The notes under the pieces were generated by a model. It made no database searches. It saw only the letters and a list, made by a program, of their open reading frames with translations, and had not been told where the DNA came from. Made by a program: the position numbers and the translations under genes. This document shows positions 53,314 to 63,427 of a stretch of DNA of 64,000 nucleotides, piece after piece (positions within the stretch are counted from its first letter, which is position 1; every line of letters begins with the position of its first letter). The DNA is from Salegentibacter sp. 24 (GTDB lineage Bacteria; Bacteroidota; Bacteroidia; Flavobacteriales; Flavobacteriaceae), in NCBI RefSeq assembly GCF_004362395.1, contig NZ_SNWE01000001.1, forward strand, positions 242,988-306,987, written 5' to 3'.

Positions 53314-56300
53314 ATGGGTAAAAAATTATTATTCCTGCTTGGATTAATGTTTTTTTCATTTAATCAAAACTTAATTGCGCAGGATCAAACAGTAACGGGA
53401 ACAGTAACAGATTCTGAAAATGGAATGCCTTTACCAGGAGTTACTGTATTAGAAAAAGGAACCAATAACGGGACTTCCACAGATTTTGATGGGAATTATT
53501 CTTTGTCAGTATCAGAGGATGCTATTCTTGTTTTCTCTATGGTAGGTTTTATGACCAAGGAAGAGCCTGTAGATGGACGAACTAACTTAAATTTGCAGCT
53601 TTCACCAGATACCGAGGCCTTGGACGAAGTAGTGGTGACTTCTTTGGGGTTAACCCGTGAGAAAAAATCTCTGGGTTACGCAGTAACTCAACTGGACTCG
53701 GAAGAGGTAAACACCGTAAAAGATTATAATGTTGCTAATTCTCTGGTTGGTAAAGTTGCCGGTCTGGTTGTTAATCAATCCAGCGGAGTTGGATCAGGTT
53801 CGCGTATTACTATTCGGGGTAATAATACTTTGACGGGTAATAACCAGGCTCTAATAGTAGTAGACGGTATTCCAATTGATGCATCAGGCAATGAATCTGG
53901 TGGGAGTATTTACAATAGTACTGTAACTGGTGGAGGAATTACGGATATAAATCCAGCCGATATTGAGTCAATTTCTGTTCTTAAAGGACCTAACGCGGCC
54001 GCACTTTATGGTTCTCGTGCAGCAAGTGGTGTAATCCTAATTACAACCAAAAAAGGAACGCGAGGAGCAGGCCTTGGTATTTCGTTAAATTCCAATATCT
54101 CTATCGAGGAAACTATGTTTTTACCAGAACTTCAAAACCAATATGGACAGGGAACTAATGGAGCTGTATATGCAGATTTAGAAAATTTTGGATCTGGATC
54201 ATGGGGACCTCAATTTGATGGATCTCAACAGCTTTATTATACGGGAGAAGAACGCGCCTATGTGGCACAACCAGATAATGTTGAGAATTTTTTTGAAAAC
54301 GGTGTGAAAAGTATCAACTCCATCGCTATGGATCAGGGGGGCGAAAATTATTCTGTGAGATTCTCTTACACTAATAACCAAACCACTTCGGTAATTCCCA
54401 ATTCTGAACTTCATAGTCATAATTTTAATCTTAGAGGAGTAATCGACTTATCTGATAAATTGACCCTGGATTCTAAAGCTACTTATTTTACTCAAGAGCT
54501 GGAAAACAGAGTAAATGTGGGTACCGAAGGTGTCCTCGCCTATGTGTATTCAATGCCCAGAAATACTGTAATCGAAGACCTTAAAAGGTTTAAACCTTCA
54601 CTTTGGCCTAATCCGGAAATGTTTCCAGATGAGTACGGGGCAATAAGTTATGCAGGTCAAAACAAAAGCATAGGTAATCCCTATTGGATGTTAAGTCAGG
54701 ATACAAATGACGAGCGTAGGGATCGATTTTTTGGTTTCTCAAAACTTAATTATGAGTTTAACGATTGGCTTTCTGCATTTATTAGAATAGGCGGAGATGT
54801 TACCAATGTGAGGGCTGAATTTATCCAGGACTATGGGCATCATTTTTTCTATGATGGACGTTTAAATTTTTCAACCACTAAAAATGTAGAACTCAATAGT
54901 GACTTTTTATTTACTGCTGATAAGGATATTACTGAGAAATTAAATCTCGTTGCTAATGTTGGAGGTAGTTTATCCAAACGAACATTTGAAGGAATGAGTG
55001 TAAGCGGAAGTCAATTCAGGTTACCTTCGAGGGCATTTTTAAATAACACAAATGTACAAACCAGCACGCATACTCCCTTGGGAATGAAAAAGATCAACTC
55101 CTTATATGGAGCATTTAGCTTCTCTTATGATGATTTTATGTATCTGGATATAACTGGTAGGAATGATTGGTCTTCTACCCTTAGTGAAGATAATCGGTCG
55201 TTCTTCTATCCTTCGGTAAGTTATTCGTTATTAATTAACCGTTTTATAGATCCCGATAAGAACATTTTCGATATGCTTAAGCTAAGAGCAAGTTGGGCGG
55301 AAGTTGGTAATGATACAGACGTTTATCAGTTATATCAAACCTTTAGTGTACCTCAACAAGGTTATTTAGGCTTAACAGTTTTAGAAGGACCTAGTGTAAA
55401 GTTAAATCCTGATTTAAAACCAGAAAGTGTAAGATCAACCGAATTCGGAGTTGAATTTAATATGTTCAAAAATAGATTATATGGAAATTTCTCAATTTAT
55501 GAAATTGTGACAAAAGATATGATCTTTAATGTTCCTGTTCCTTTTGCAACCGGATATAGTTTCTTTAAAGAAAATGTAGGGGAAGTGAAGAATAACGGAT
55601 TTGAAATTATGATTGGTGGTGTACCAATCCGAAATGAAAACTTTAGATGGGATGTATCGGCTAACCTGTCAAGGAATAACAATGAATTAGTAGAATTAAT
55701 TGACGGTTTAGATTATACAACTTTAAACACTTTGGGTAATCTCTCTATTCGCGCTGAAGTAGGTGGAGGAATAGGTGATATTTATGGTACCACCTGGAAA
55801 ACAAATGAGAGTGGAGAATTACTGGTAAACGCTGAAGGTTTTCCAGTTGCCTCAAACGAAAGGGTTAAATTAGGAAATGCTCAACCTGATTTTATTGGAG
55901 GTTTAAGCAACAATTTCAGCTACAAGAACTGGAATTTTAGGTTTCTGATAGATGGTAGATTTGGCGGAGAGATTTATTCTGCGACCTCTTCTTATTTAGA
56001 TGCGGCTGGTGTTTCGGAAAGGAGTCTGCAGTACCGAGAAGATGGTATAGTGGTAGACGCTATAAATGAAGGAACAGGCGAGCAAAATGATATTTTAATT
56101 ACAGCTCAGCAGTATTGGAATAATTACTCAAATATCACCTCCAACTACGTTTATGATCAAACTAATGTAAGATTAAGAGAGTTTTCTTTAACTTATGGGT
56201 TACCAGGAGAGGCTATTGATAAAATAGGTTTTACCTCAGCTTCTATAGGTTTAATTGGTAGAAATCTTTTCTTTATTTATAAAGCAGCTGAAGATATAGA

Positions 56301-56403
56301 TCCTGATACTTCTATTGGAACAGGGCTTTCAGGACAAGGAATTTCTCTAAACAATGCACCCACTATTCGTAGTCTGGGTTTAAATATTAATATTAAATTT
56401 TAA
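53314..56403 (+). CDS. SusC/RagA-type TonB-linked outer-membrane protein
   Basis: The 1029-residue product has a signal peptide (MGKKLLFLLGLMFFSFNQNL, cleaved near IAQ), a carboxypeptidase-like domain (about 26-105: VTGTVTDSENGMPLPGV, GTSTDFDGNYSLSV), a plug with VTSLGLTREKKSLGYAV and the diagnostic ALYGSRAASGVILITTKKG, and a barrel ending in LGLNINIKF. SusC proteins import oligosaccharides or peptides that are captured by the partner SusD lipoprotein. The SusD gene follows 11 bases later. No glycoside hydrolase or peptidase gene is adjacent, so the ligand cannot be read from the context. Confidence 0.95.
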   Translation: MGKKLLFLLGLMFFSFNQNLIAQDQTVTGTVTDSENGMPLPGVTVLEKGTNNGTSTDFDGNYSLSVSEDAILVFSMVGFMTKEEPVDGRTNLNLQLSPDTEALDEVVVTSLGLTREKKSLGYAVTQLDSEEVNTVKDYNVANSLVGKVAGLVVNQSSGVGSGSRITIRGNNTLTGNNQALIVVDGIPIDASGNESGGSIYNSTVTGGGITDINPADIESISVLKGPNAAALYGSRAASGVILITTKKGTRGAGLGISLNSNISIEETMFLPELQNQYGQGTNGAVYADLENFGSGSWGPQFDGSQQLYYTGEERAYVAQPDNVENFFENGVKSINSIAMDQGGENYSVRFSYTNNQTTSVIPNSELHSHNFNLRGVIDLSDKLTLDSKATYFTQELENRVNVGTEGVLAYVYSMPRNTVIEDLKRFKPSLWPNPEMFPDEYGAISYAGQNKSIGNPYWMLSQDTNDERRDRFFGFSKLNYEFNDWLSAFIRIGGDVTNVRAEFIQDYGHHFFYDGRLNFSTTKNVELNSDFLFTADKDITEKLNLVANVGGSLSKRTFEGMSVSGSQFRLPSRAFLNNTNVQTSTHTPLGMKKINSLYGAFSFSYDDFMYLDITGRNDWSSTLSEDNRSFFYPSVSYSLLINRFIDPDKNIFDMLKLRASWAEVGNDTDVYQLYQTFSVPQQGYLGLTVLEGPSVKLNPDLKPESVRSTEFGVEFNMFKNRLYGNFSIYEIVTKDMIFNVPVPFATGYSFFKENVGEVKNNGFEIMIGGVPIRNENFRWDVSANLSRNNNELVELIDGLDYTTLNTLGNLSIRAEVGGGIGDIYGTTWKTNESGELLVNAEGFPVASNERVKLGNAQPDFIGGLSNNFSYKNWNFRFLIDGRFGGEIYSATSSYLDAAGVSERSLQYREDGIVVDAINEGTGEQNDILITAQQYWNNYSNITSNYVYDQTNVRLREFSLTYGLPGEAIDKIGFTSASIGLIGRNLFFIYKAAEDIDPDTSIGTGLSGQGISLNNAPTIRSLGLNINIKF

Positions 56404-56414
56404 TCAAAATAGTT

Positions 56415-58115
56415 ATGAAAGGAATTTTAAAGACAATTAGCACAAGCTTGTTGTTGGTCTTTTTACTTAGCGGATGTTCGGATTTCGAGGAGATCAATAC
56501 CAGGCCAGATGCGTTTGTATCTGATGAGGTTAGTGCAAAATACTTTCTTACAGGTATTCAAATAGAACTCTATGCTCCCAATCGTTTTCCTTATTGGAGA
56601 GCCCAGTTAATTCATGCTGATAGGTATGCAGGACAATTTACTTTCGGATATAATGGATGTTGGTGGACTGGGTCGCTTGGTTATGATTATAACGCGGCAT
56701 ATACCGACGCGGCATACGACTGGATGGCTGGTTATGTTAGTCATTTGAGTGTTTTTCAAAATTTTGTTGGTGAAGGTGGAGATTTAGAAAATCAAAATTT
56801 CTATGCAATTGGATTGATTATGAAAGGGCTCTACTATCAAATGTACACAGATACCTTTGGAATGGTACCTTACACAGAAGCCCTGGATCCGGATATAATT
56901 ACACCTAAGTTAGATGAACAATCTGTAATTTACCAAGGTGTGATATCAGAATTAGATGAAGCAATGAGCATTATTGGAGATCAAACGGTAACAGGATCTG
57001 GAATTGAACTACTTGCAGAAAATGATTTGTTTTTCAATGGGGATCTTCAACAATGGAAAAAGTTAGCAAATACCTTAAAATTGCGAATGGCTCTTAGAGC
57101 TCAGGGAGCTTCAGGAGCAGATTTTGCCGAGACAGCTATTTCTGAAGCACTCCAGGCACCTTTGTTAAACACTGCTATGGATAACGCGCTGATGGAAAAA
57201 GATACTGAAATAGATCAGTTTGGAAATGCGGCCTATGGGGATGTATGGCATAATTTTGCGGGGATAGGGTCTCACTGGAATGTGGGGAAAACACTGATAG
57301 ATTATCTAAGAGACAATAATGACCCAAGATTATCACACTATGCAGAACCTATTATTGGGGGGGACTTCACCTTTACAAGGCCGGCGGAAGGCGCTGGTGC
57401 TTCCCTGTTTGATAAACACGTAGACTTTATATTAGCTGAACTTGATAATGCAGGTGTGCCTTACACGCAAAATGGATCGGGTGATGAGTTTACTATTAGT
57501 GTACCTCAGGACCAGGATTATTATGTTGGGCAACCATCGAGATTAAATCCTGAAATTTACCCACATGTGAAAAATGATTTGTTCTCCGAGCCGGCAGATT
57601 GGATTATTAATCCAAAAAACGAAGGGCTTGAAATATTTCCTGAAATTGTTTTTACTGCGGCAGAAGGAAACTTTCTTCAGGCAGAAGCTATTGTAAAAGG
57701 TCTTAGCTCTGGTGATGCTCAAACATTTTATCAAGAAGGTATAAGACAGGCTATGAAGATATGGAGAGTAGAGGAAAGTGAAATTGAGGAATTTATTGCT
57801 AACGAAGAAATGGCACAATTAACAGGAACGGTAGAGGAGATGTTAGAGAAAATTGCGATTCAAAGATGGATCGCTGCCTATACAGATGGTTTTGAGGCCT
57901 GGGCGATTGTAAGAGATACCGGTTATCCATCCGAATTAGCCAATGGGGTATCCGATTATGATATCTATGCAGCGGGAACACTAAATGGTGAATATCCTCA
58001 AAGAATGAGGTATGGAAATCAGGAATATAATACCAACGGCGCCAACGTTGAAGAAGCGATTCAACAACAGGGCCCCGATGAACAAGGCACTGAACTATGG
58101 TGGGCGCCGAATTAG
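56415..58115 (+). CDS. SusD/RagB-family nutrient-binding lipoprotein
   Basis: The 566-residue product has a lipoprotein signal with lipobox LLSGC (Cys near residue 21) followed by SDFEEINTRP, which is typical of SusD-like lipoproteins exposed at the surface. Helical TPR-like segments (for example YFLTGIQIELYAPNRFPYW, ALRAQGASGADFAETA) and the C-terminal QRWIAAYTDGFEAWAIVRDTGYP match the SusD-like branch that acts as a lid on SusC. It pairs with the gene before it. A terminator shared with the convergent transporter gene follows. Confidence 0.92.
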   Translation: MKGILKTISTSLLLVFLLSGCSDFEEINTRPDAFVSDEVSAKYFLTGIQIELYAPNRFPYWRAQLIHADRYAGQFTFGYNGCWWTGSLGYDYNAAYTDAAYDWMAGYVSHLSVFQNFVGEGGDLENQNFYAIGLIMKGLYYQMYTDTFGMVPYTEALDPDIITPKLDEQSVIYQGVISELDEAMSIIGDQTVTGSGIELLAENDLFFNGDLQQWKKLANTLKLRMALRAQGASGADFAETAISEALQAPLLNTAMDNALMEKDTEIDQFGNAAYGDVWHNFAGIGSHWNVGKTLIDYLRDNNDPRLSHYAEPIIGGDFTFTRPAEGAGASLFDKHVDFILAELDNAGVPYTQNGSGDEFTISVPQDQDYYVGQPSRLNPEIYPHVKNDLFSEPADWIINPKNEGLEIFPEIVFTAAEGNFLQAEAIVKGLSSGDAQTFYQEGIRQAMKIWRVEESEIEEFIANEEMAQLTGTVEEMLEKIAIQRWIAAYTDGFEAWAIVRDTGYPSELANGVSDYDIYAAGTLNGEYPQRMRYGNQEYNTNGANVEEAIQQQGPDEQGTELWWAPN

Positions 58116-58139
58116 CTTGAGTCATGCTTATTTAAAAAG

Positions 58140-58166
58140 AAAGAGGGGTATTTACTCCTCTTTTTT
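58140..58166 (+). terminator. Terminator after the SusD gene, shared with the convergent transporter
   Basis: AAAGAGGGGT (58140-58149) pairs with ACTCCTCTTT (58154-58163), one G-U pair, loop ATTT, then TTT. The last base touches the stop codon of the minus-strand gene, and the A-run upstream lets it act on the other strand too. Confidence 0.82.
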
Positions 58167-59635
58167 CATTTAAATACCCTGGGTATTTCATTCACCTTAA
58201 ACTCCCAAATTGCCGGTAAGAAAAAGTAGACCAGTATACTTATTATTAGAATAGAGAAAAGGTTCATCCATAAGCCCGTTTTTATCATATCCGGAATTTT
58301 TAGATAACCTGAGCCAAAAACTACTGCGTTTGGGGGAGTGGCAACCGGTAACATAAAGGCGCAGGACGCTGCCAGTGTTGCGCTTATTAAGAACAGATAG
58401 GGATGCAGGCCCATAGCTAAGGCCATTGGTGCTAAAATCGGTAGAAGCATTGCTGTTGTTGCAAGGTTGGAAGTTACCTCCGTAAGAAAATTAACTGCTG
58501 CGACGAGAATTAAAATTAAAAGAAATAACGGTAGTGCCTGTAAGTAGGTGAGTTGCTCACCTATCCAAACGGCTAAACCTGTTTGGCTAAAACCTTTTGC
58601 CAGAGCCATTCCACCACCAAAGAGTAAAATTATTCCCCAAGGAATTTTAACCGCTTCTTCCCAGTTCAATAAAGGTTCTGTTTTTTTTCCAGAAGGCACG
58701 ATAAATAGGGCAATAGCCGCAATAATTGCAATAATGGTATCATCTACAAAAGGAAAAAAGGGTTGGATTAGAAAAGACCTGCTTATCCAGAAAAATGCAG
58801 TTGTACTAAAGATCACAAGTACTCTTTTTTCCTGTTTGCTTATTTTACCTAGAGAATGTAATAATTTTGAAATTTCCGCTTTTCCTCCGGGGAATTCCGC
58901 ATTTTCAAATTTAAAAGCGAAACTAGTGAGATATTTCCAGCAGATTAAAAGCAGGGAAATTGATATAGGGACACCTAAAATCGCCCACTTTAGAAAACTG
59001 ATTTCTATTTGATATAATTCTTCTACAATTCCGGCGAAGACCAGGTTTGGTGGTGTTCCAATTAAAGTCCCGATTCCGCCAATAGAGGCGCTGTAAGCGA
59101 TAGCCAGCATTAAAGCCTTCCCAAAAACGGTAGTCTCGTTTTCATCACTAAAAGGATTGTTTTTTAACTGACTTATAATAGCGGTACCGATGGGTAACAT
59201 CATTACCGCTGTTGCTGTGTTGGAGATCCACATGGAAAGAAATGCGGTGGCTACCATAAAGCCAAGGATAATGAATTTTATTTGGCTTCCTATTAAATGA
59301 ATGATATTTAAGGCAATGCGTCGATGTAAATTCCATTTTTCAATGGCAACTGCCAGTAAAAATCCTCCTAAATACAAAAACACATATTTGTGCCCAAAAG
59401 CGGCAGTAGTGGTTTCAATATCCAGGGCCCCTGTTAACGGAAACAGCACTATAGGCAGCAAGGCGGTCACCGATATGGGTATGACCTCGGTAACCCACCA
59501 AAGCGCCATCCAGAGTGTGATAGCAAGAACATCGAAAGCAGGCCTCGGCATAGATCCGGGTTCCCCTATTACTTGCAGGATGAAAAATACTAAAGGGCCG
59601 GCTATTAAAATTAAAGCTCTGGTGGTTTGGTTCAT
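58166..59635 (-). CDS. DASS/SLC13-family sodium-coupled anion transporter
   Basis: The 489-residue inner-membrane protein has 11 or more hydrophobic helices and both SNT signatures of the family: WISNTATAVMMLPIGTA (about 135-151) and LTEVTSNLATTAMLLPI (about 385-401). The conserved GGIGTLIGTPPNL precedes the mid-region. DASS transporters take up dicarboxylates such as succinate, malate or citrate, or sulfate, with sodium; the substrate here is unclear. It is a single gene convergent with the SusC/SusD pair. Confidence 0.9.
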   Translation of the reverse strand: MNQTTRALILIAGPLVFFILQVIGEPGSMPRPAFDVLAITLWMALWWVTEVIPISVTALLPIVLFPLTGALDIETTTAAFGHKYVFLYLGGFLLAVAIEKWNLHRRIALNIIHLIGSQIKFIILGFMVATAFLSMWISNTATAVMMLPIGTAIISQLKNNPFSDENETTVFGKALMLAIAYSASIGGIGTLIGTPPNLVFAGIVEELYQIEISFLKWAILGVPISISLLLICWKYLTSFAFKFENAEFPGGKAEISKLLHSLGKISKQEKRVLVIFSTTAFFWISRSFLIQPFFPFVDDTIIAIIAAIALFIVPSGKKTEPLLNWEEAVKIPWGIILLFGGGMALAKGFSQTGLAVWIGEQLTYLQALPLFLLILILVAAVNFLTEVTSNLATTAMLLPILAPMALAMGLHPYLFLISATLAASCAFMLPVATPPNAVVFGSGYLKIPDMIKTGLWMNLFSILIISILVYFFLPAIWEFKVNEIPRVFK

Positions 59636-59853
59636 TTGCTGGATTATCGAGTGGTCCTAATATATTAAATTTAAAAGCGTCAAAGTTTTAATTAAATAAA
59701 TGAAATTTTGGGATAAGCTTGAAGTATAGTTGAACTACTTATTTTATAGTTGAGCTACTATTTTTTTAGTTAAAAATTTTGTGAATTCAATTATATTGGA
59801 CATCTTGAACCATAATTCTACTAATTCGGTAGAAAACATAAAAAATTCCAAGT

Positions 59854-60684
59854 ATGCAAAGCTTTTTTTTGATTATTCTTAGTTTGATGTTTTCCAATGT
59901 TATCGGTCAAAAACCTTTGGAAGATCAAATAAAATATAAAGCCACCTAAGAGTTAGTCTATGCCCCCGATTCTACTAAAATTGAAGATGTAAAATCGGAA
60001 AAATTTATTTTATATATGGGTGATCAGCTTTCTATTTTTGCCAGTCAAGGTCGAACCCTGAGGGATTCTTTAAAGATAACTGCAAGAGATCGAAATATTG
60101 ATTTTAAAGAACATGCCAGAAGAACCAAGACCGATTTTGGTGAGGTGATTTATAAAGGTTTTCCGGAAAATAATATTTCATATTCTTATGAAATTATCAG
60201 GGATAAATTACGATATGAAGAAGATCTTAACCAATTTGCGTGGAAGATTTTGCCTGAAAGTAAAACCATCCAGGGCTATAAAGCTCAAAAAGCCAGCACC
60301 AGTTTTGCAGGGAGAAACTATCTAGCCTGGTTTACTTCGGAAATACCTATTGATGATGGGCCCTATAAATTTAATGGCTTACCAGGTCTTATTCTCGAGA
60401 TCAGCGATACCGAAAATCATTATAATTACAAGTTGCAGAGTTTCGAAAAGCTGGAAGATTCGCCTACAGTAAGAATTAAAGCTTCTAATTTTTTAAAAAG
60501 TGATAAAAAAGAAGTTTTAGAACGTATAATGGAATATAAATTAAATCCTTTTGCTGTTTTAGAGCGAAATAATACTCCGGAAAAGACTATAAAAATAGGA
60601 TTCAAAGAGGGACAAAAGGAAAAGCTTTTGCGGGAAACCAGAGAAAAACTAAAAAAGCAGAACAACCCCATAGAACTGGAATAA
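59854..60684 (+). pseudogene. GLPGLI-family gene interrupted by an in-frame stop codon
   Basis: A reading frame of 277 codons starts at ATG 59854 with a signal peptide (MQSFFLIILSLMFSNVIGQ) and continues DQIKYKAT, then TAA at 59947-59949, then ELVYAPDSTKIEDVKSEKF in the same frame to the stop at 60682. The family normally has a Tyr at this place (ATYELVY), so a single TAT to TAA change fits. The remainder carries the family motif in FNGLPGLILEISD and FAGRNYLAWFT. GLPGLI proteins are periplasmic proteins of unknown function that usually pair with an outer-membrane receptor, as here. The downstream part from ATG 60016 lacks a signal peptide. A sequencing error is the main alternative. Confidence 0.83.
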
Positions 60685-60685
60685 T

Positions 60686-63334
60686 TTGAACCAAATTAAA
60701 TTCTGTAATCTTTTTTTATTCCTAATGTGTTCTTTGTTGGGTTATTCACAATCCACGATTTCAGGAGAAATCCTCGATGAAAAAGGCGAAAATTTAAGCG
60801 GCGCCACGGTAATAGTGAGTAAAGACACGACCGGCACTATTTTAGCCTACGGCATCAGTAACGGTAAAGGTGAATTTAAGGTGAATCTTAAGCTTGAAAT
60901 AGATTCACTTTTTCTGAAGGTCTCTTACATAGGCTACAGTACCTGGGAACAGAAAATCCAGAATACAGATCAGCAACTGGAGATTGCGCTTTCTCCATCT
61001 TCTGAAGCTTTAAAAGAGGTTTTGGTAGAAACCAAAATTATCGATCAGCAAGGAGATACCATAAGTTATTCGGTTGCAGCCTTTAAAGATCAAAAAGACC
61101 GCGTCATTGCCGATGTACTCAAAAAAATGCCCGGCATAGAAATCCTGCCCGGAGGCCAGATAGAATACCAGGGTCAACCAATTCAGAAATATTATATTGA
61201 AGGTCTGGATTTGCTTGAAGGTCGCTACAGTCTGGCCAACAACAATATTTCGGCAGACGATGTTTCAAAAGTCCAGATCCTGGAAAACCATCAACCGGTA
61301 AAACTGCTGGATAGCCTTGAATTTTCTGAAAGGGCATCGCTAAATATTAAACTTAAAAAGGATGTTACTGTTAGCGGTAGCGCCGAACTTGGCACCGGGT
61401 TTTCTCCTTTACTTTGGAAGGCCAAGGTTACTCCTATGATTTTTACTAAAAAAAATCAGGCCATTGTAACTTACCAGGCCAATAATACCGGTAGGGAGGT
61501 CTCTCGGGAAATCAGGGATTTTTCGATTTCCGATTTTGGCCGGGAAGAATTCAACAGTAGTAAATCTGATTGGCTTTCTATTGGTCAACTGGCAAGACCG
61601 CCTTTTGCGCAGGAACGTTGGCTCGATAATAATGTGCATCTGGGCTCGGCCAATTACCTCATTCGTCTTGAAAAGGAGGTAGACCTAAAAACAAATATTT
61701 CTTATTTAAACGATGCCCAGCATCAAATTGGCAAATCGCAAACCCGGTTTTTCACCCCCACTGATACTATTGAACTCGTGGAAAATACCCATAACGATTT
61801 ATTCATAAATACGCTGCAAACTAATTTTATTTTTGAGAAAAATACCGATGATAATTATTTAAAGAATGAATTAGAGATCTCTGGATTTTGGGATTCACAA
61901 CGGGGAAATATCGATACTGGTAATTCCCGAATTCACCAGCGGCTTTCCAATCCATTTTCGGTGATCCGAAATAAGTTGCGGTTGCTAAAACCGGTAGGGA
62001 AGCAATTAGTGACTTTTAGATCAAATACCGGTTATACCGAAGCCAACCAAAACCTCCAAGTACAACCCGGTCAGTATGAAGCATTACTGAATAACGGAAT
62101 TAATTATGCTGAAATGGAACAAGCTGTCAAGGCCACCACTTTTTTCAGCGATAATACCGCCGGTTTTACCAAGAAAATAAAGGCCATTACGATTTCTCCA
62201 GAAGTTGGAGTTTCCGTCAAAAACCAGTCACTAGGAAGTCGCCTAAGGATTTTCGATCAAAATGAGACGCAAATTTTAGATGGGGACTTTCAGAATAACC
62301 TGGATTTTTTAACTTCCCGATTTTACACCACCAGCCGCTTTGTGTATGAAAATAATTATTGGAACATTAGGTTGACCACCCCCTTGAATCTTCGAAGTTT
62401 TACTATTGAAGATACTTCCTTAAACAAGAGCCAAAGTCTTGACAGGTTAACGTTTGAGCCCAGTTTTTATATAAAGAATAAATTTTCAGCATTTTGGGAA
62501 ACCAGTATTTCAGCTAATTTCAGTAACAATTTTGGAGATCTGGACCAGGTTTATTTCGGTTTTATCCTAAATAATTATCGAAACCTGCAGCGCTATAATT
62601 CCCCCCTGCCAGAAATTTTCAATCAGAATTATTCCTGGCAACTTCGGTTTAGGAATCCCTTAAAATCGCTTTTTGCCAATCTCTCTTATTCCTTTGGGAA
62701 AACCAAACGAAATTTGATCTATAGTAATCGAATAGGAGAAAACGCAGCTACAATTTTTGAAGCCTTGGAAAAGGAAAATTATACGGATGCTCACCGGTTA
62801 GGAATAAAAGCAAGCAAATATTTCAGTAAGCTGAATACCACGCTTAGCTTGGGAAGTAGTTTTATAATATCCAACCGTGAGCAATTGCTAAACGATAACC
62901 TGGTCGATGTGGAGAACCAAAACCTGGCTTTTAAGTTCGATTTAGAATCAGAAGTGACCCATTGGCTAAGTGCAAGTTATAGCGGGAATTTAAGTTTTTT
63001 AAAAACTAGTTTAGAGGCCCGGGAATTTAATGAAATAAGAACACAGCAACATGAACTTGACCTCTTTTTTTATCTGGCAGACAATCAATATTTCAGTGTA
63101 GATTCTGAATATTACTTTAATAACATTTCTAAAGCAAATAGAAATAACTATTTCCTTAATGTAAATTACCAATATACTTTTAAAGACTCGGGAATAGACC
63201 TGAAAGCCAGTTGGAACAATGTGTTGAACACTGATGAGTTTGTAAGGGTTTTCAATACCGATTTTTCTTATGTGCAAAGCACCTATCGGCTAAGGCCTTC
63301 ACAGGTGCTGGTGAGTATGAAGTTTAGTTTTTAA
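60686..63334 (+). CDS. TonB-receptor-like outer-membrane protein with carboxypeptidase-regulatory domain
   Basis: The 882-residue product has a signal peptide (MNQIKFCNLFLFLMCSLLG, cleaved near YSQ), a regulatory beta-sandwich domain (about 23-105: ISGEILDEKGENLSGATVIV, GISNGKGEFKV), a plug-like region (VIADVLKKMPGIEILPGGQIEYQGQPIQKYYIEGLD) and a long barrel ending in LVSMKFSF. This is the receptor type that accompanies GLPGLI proteins; its ligand is unknown. The start is TTG at 60686, 1 base after the GLPGLI stop codon, because the signal peptide is complete only from there; the first ATG (60725) would cut it. Expression may depend on translation of the broken upstream gene. Confidence 0.86.
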   Translation: MNQIKFCNLFLFLMCSLLGYSQSTISGEILDEKGENLSGATVIVSKDTTGTILAYGISNGKGEFKVNLKLEIDSLFLKVSYIGYSTWEQKIQNTDQQLEIALSPSSEALKEVLVETKIIDQQGDTISYSVAAFKDQKDRVIADVLKKMPGIEILPGGQIEYQGQPIQKYYIEGLDLLEGRYSLANNNISADDVSKVQILENHQPVKLLDSLEFSERASLNIKLKKDVTVSGSAELGTGFSPLLWKAKVTPMIFTKKNQAIVTYQANNTGREVSREIRDFSISDFGREEFNSSKSDWLSIGQLARPPFAQERWLDNNVHLGSANYLIRLEKEVDLKTNISYLNDAQHQIGKSQTRFFTPTDTIELVENTHNDLFINTLQTNFIFEKNTDDNYLKNELEISGFWDSQRGNIDTGNSRIHQRLSNPFSVIRNKLRLLKPVGKQLVTFRSNTGYTEANQNLQVQPGQYEALLNNGINYAEMEQAVKATTFFSDNTAGFTKKIKAITISPEVGVSVKNQSLGSRLRIFDQNETQILDGDFQNNLDFLTSRFYTTSRFVYENNYWNIRLTTPLNLRSFTIEDTSLNKSQSLDRLTFEPSFYIKNKFSAFWETSISANFSNNFGDLDQVYFGFILNNYRNLQRYNSPLPEIFNQNYSWQLRFRNPLKSLFANLSYSFGKTKRNLIYSNRIGENAATIFEALEKENYTDAHRLGIKASKYFSKLNTTLSLGSSFIISNREQLLNDNLVDVENQNLAFKFDLESEVTHWLSASYSGNLSFLKTSLEAREFNEIRTQQHELDLFFYLADNQYFSVDSEYYFNNISKANRNNYFLNVNYQYTFKDSGIDLKASWNNVLNTDEFVRVFNTDFSYVQSTYRLRPSQVLVSMKFSF

Positions 63335-63427
63335 TCACAGTTTATCCTATGTAGGGAATCTTTATTATTTCTTAATTTAAAGAGAGGTAATGAGATTTTC
63401 GTTTTATATTTAGGTAAATTTCGAACT

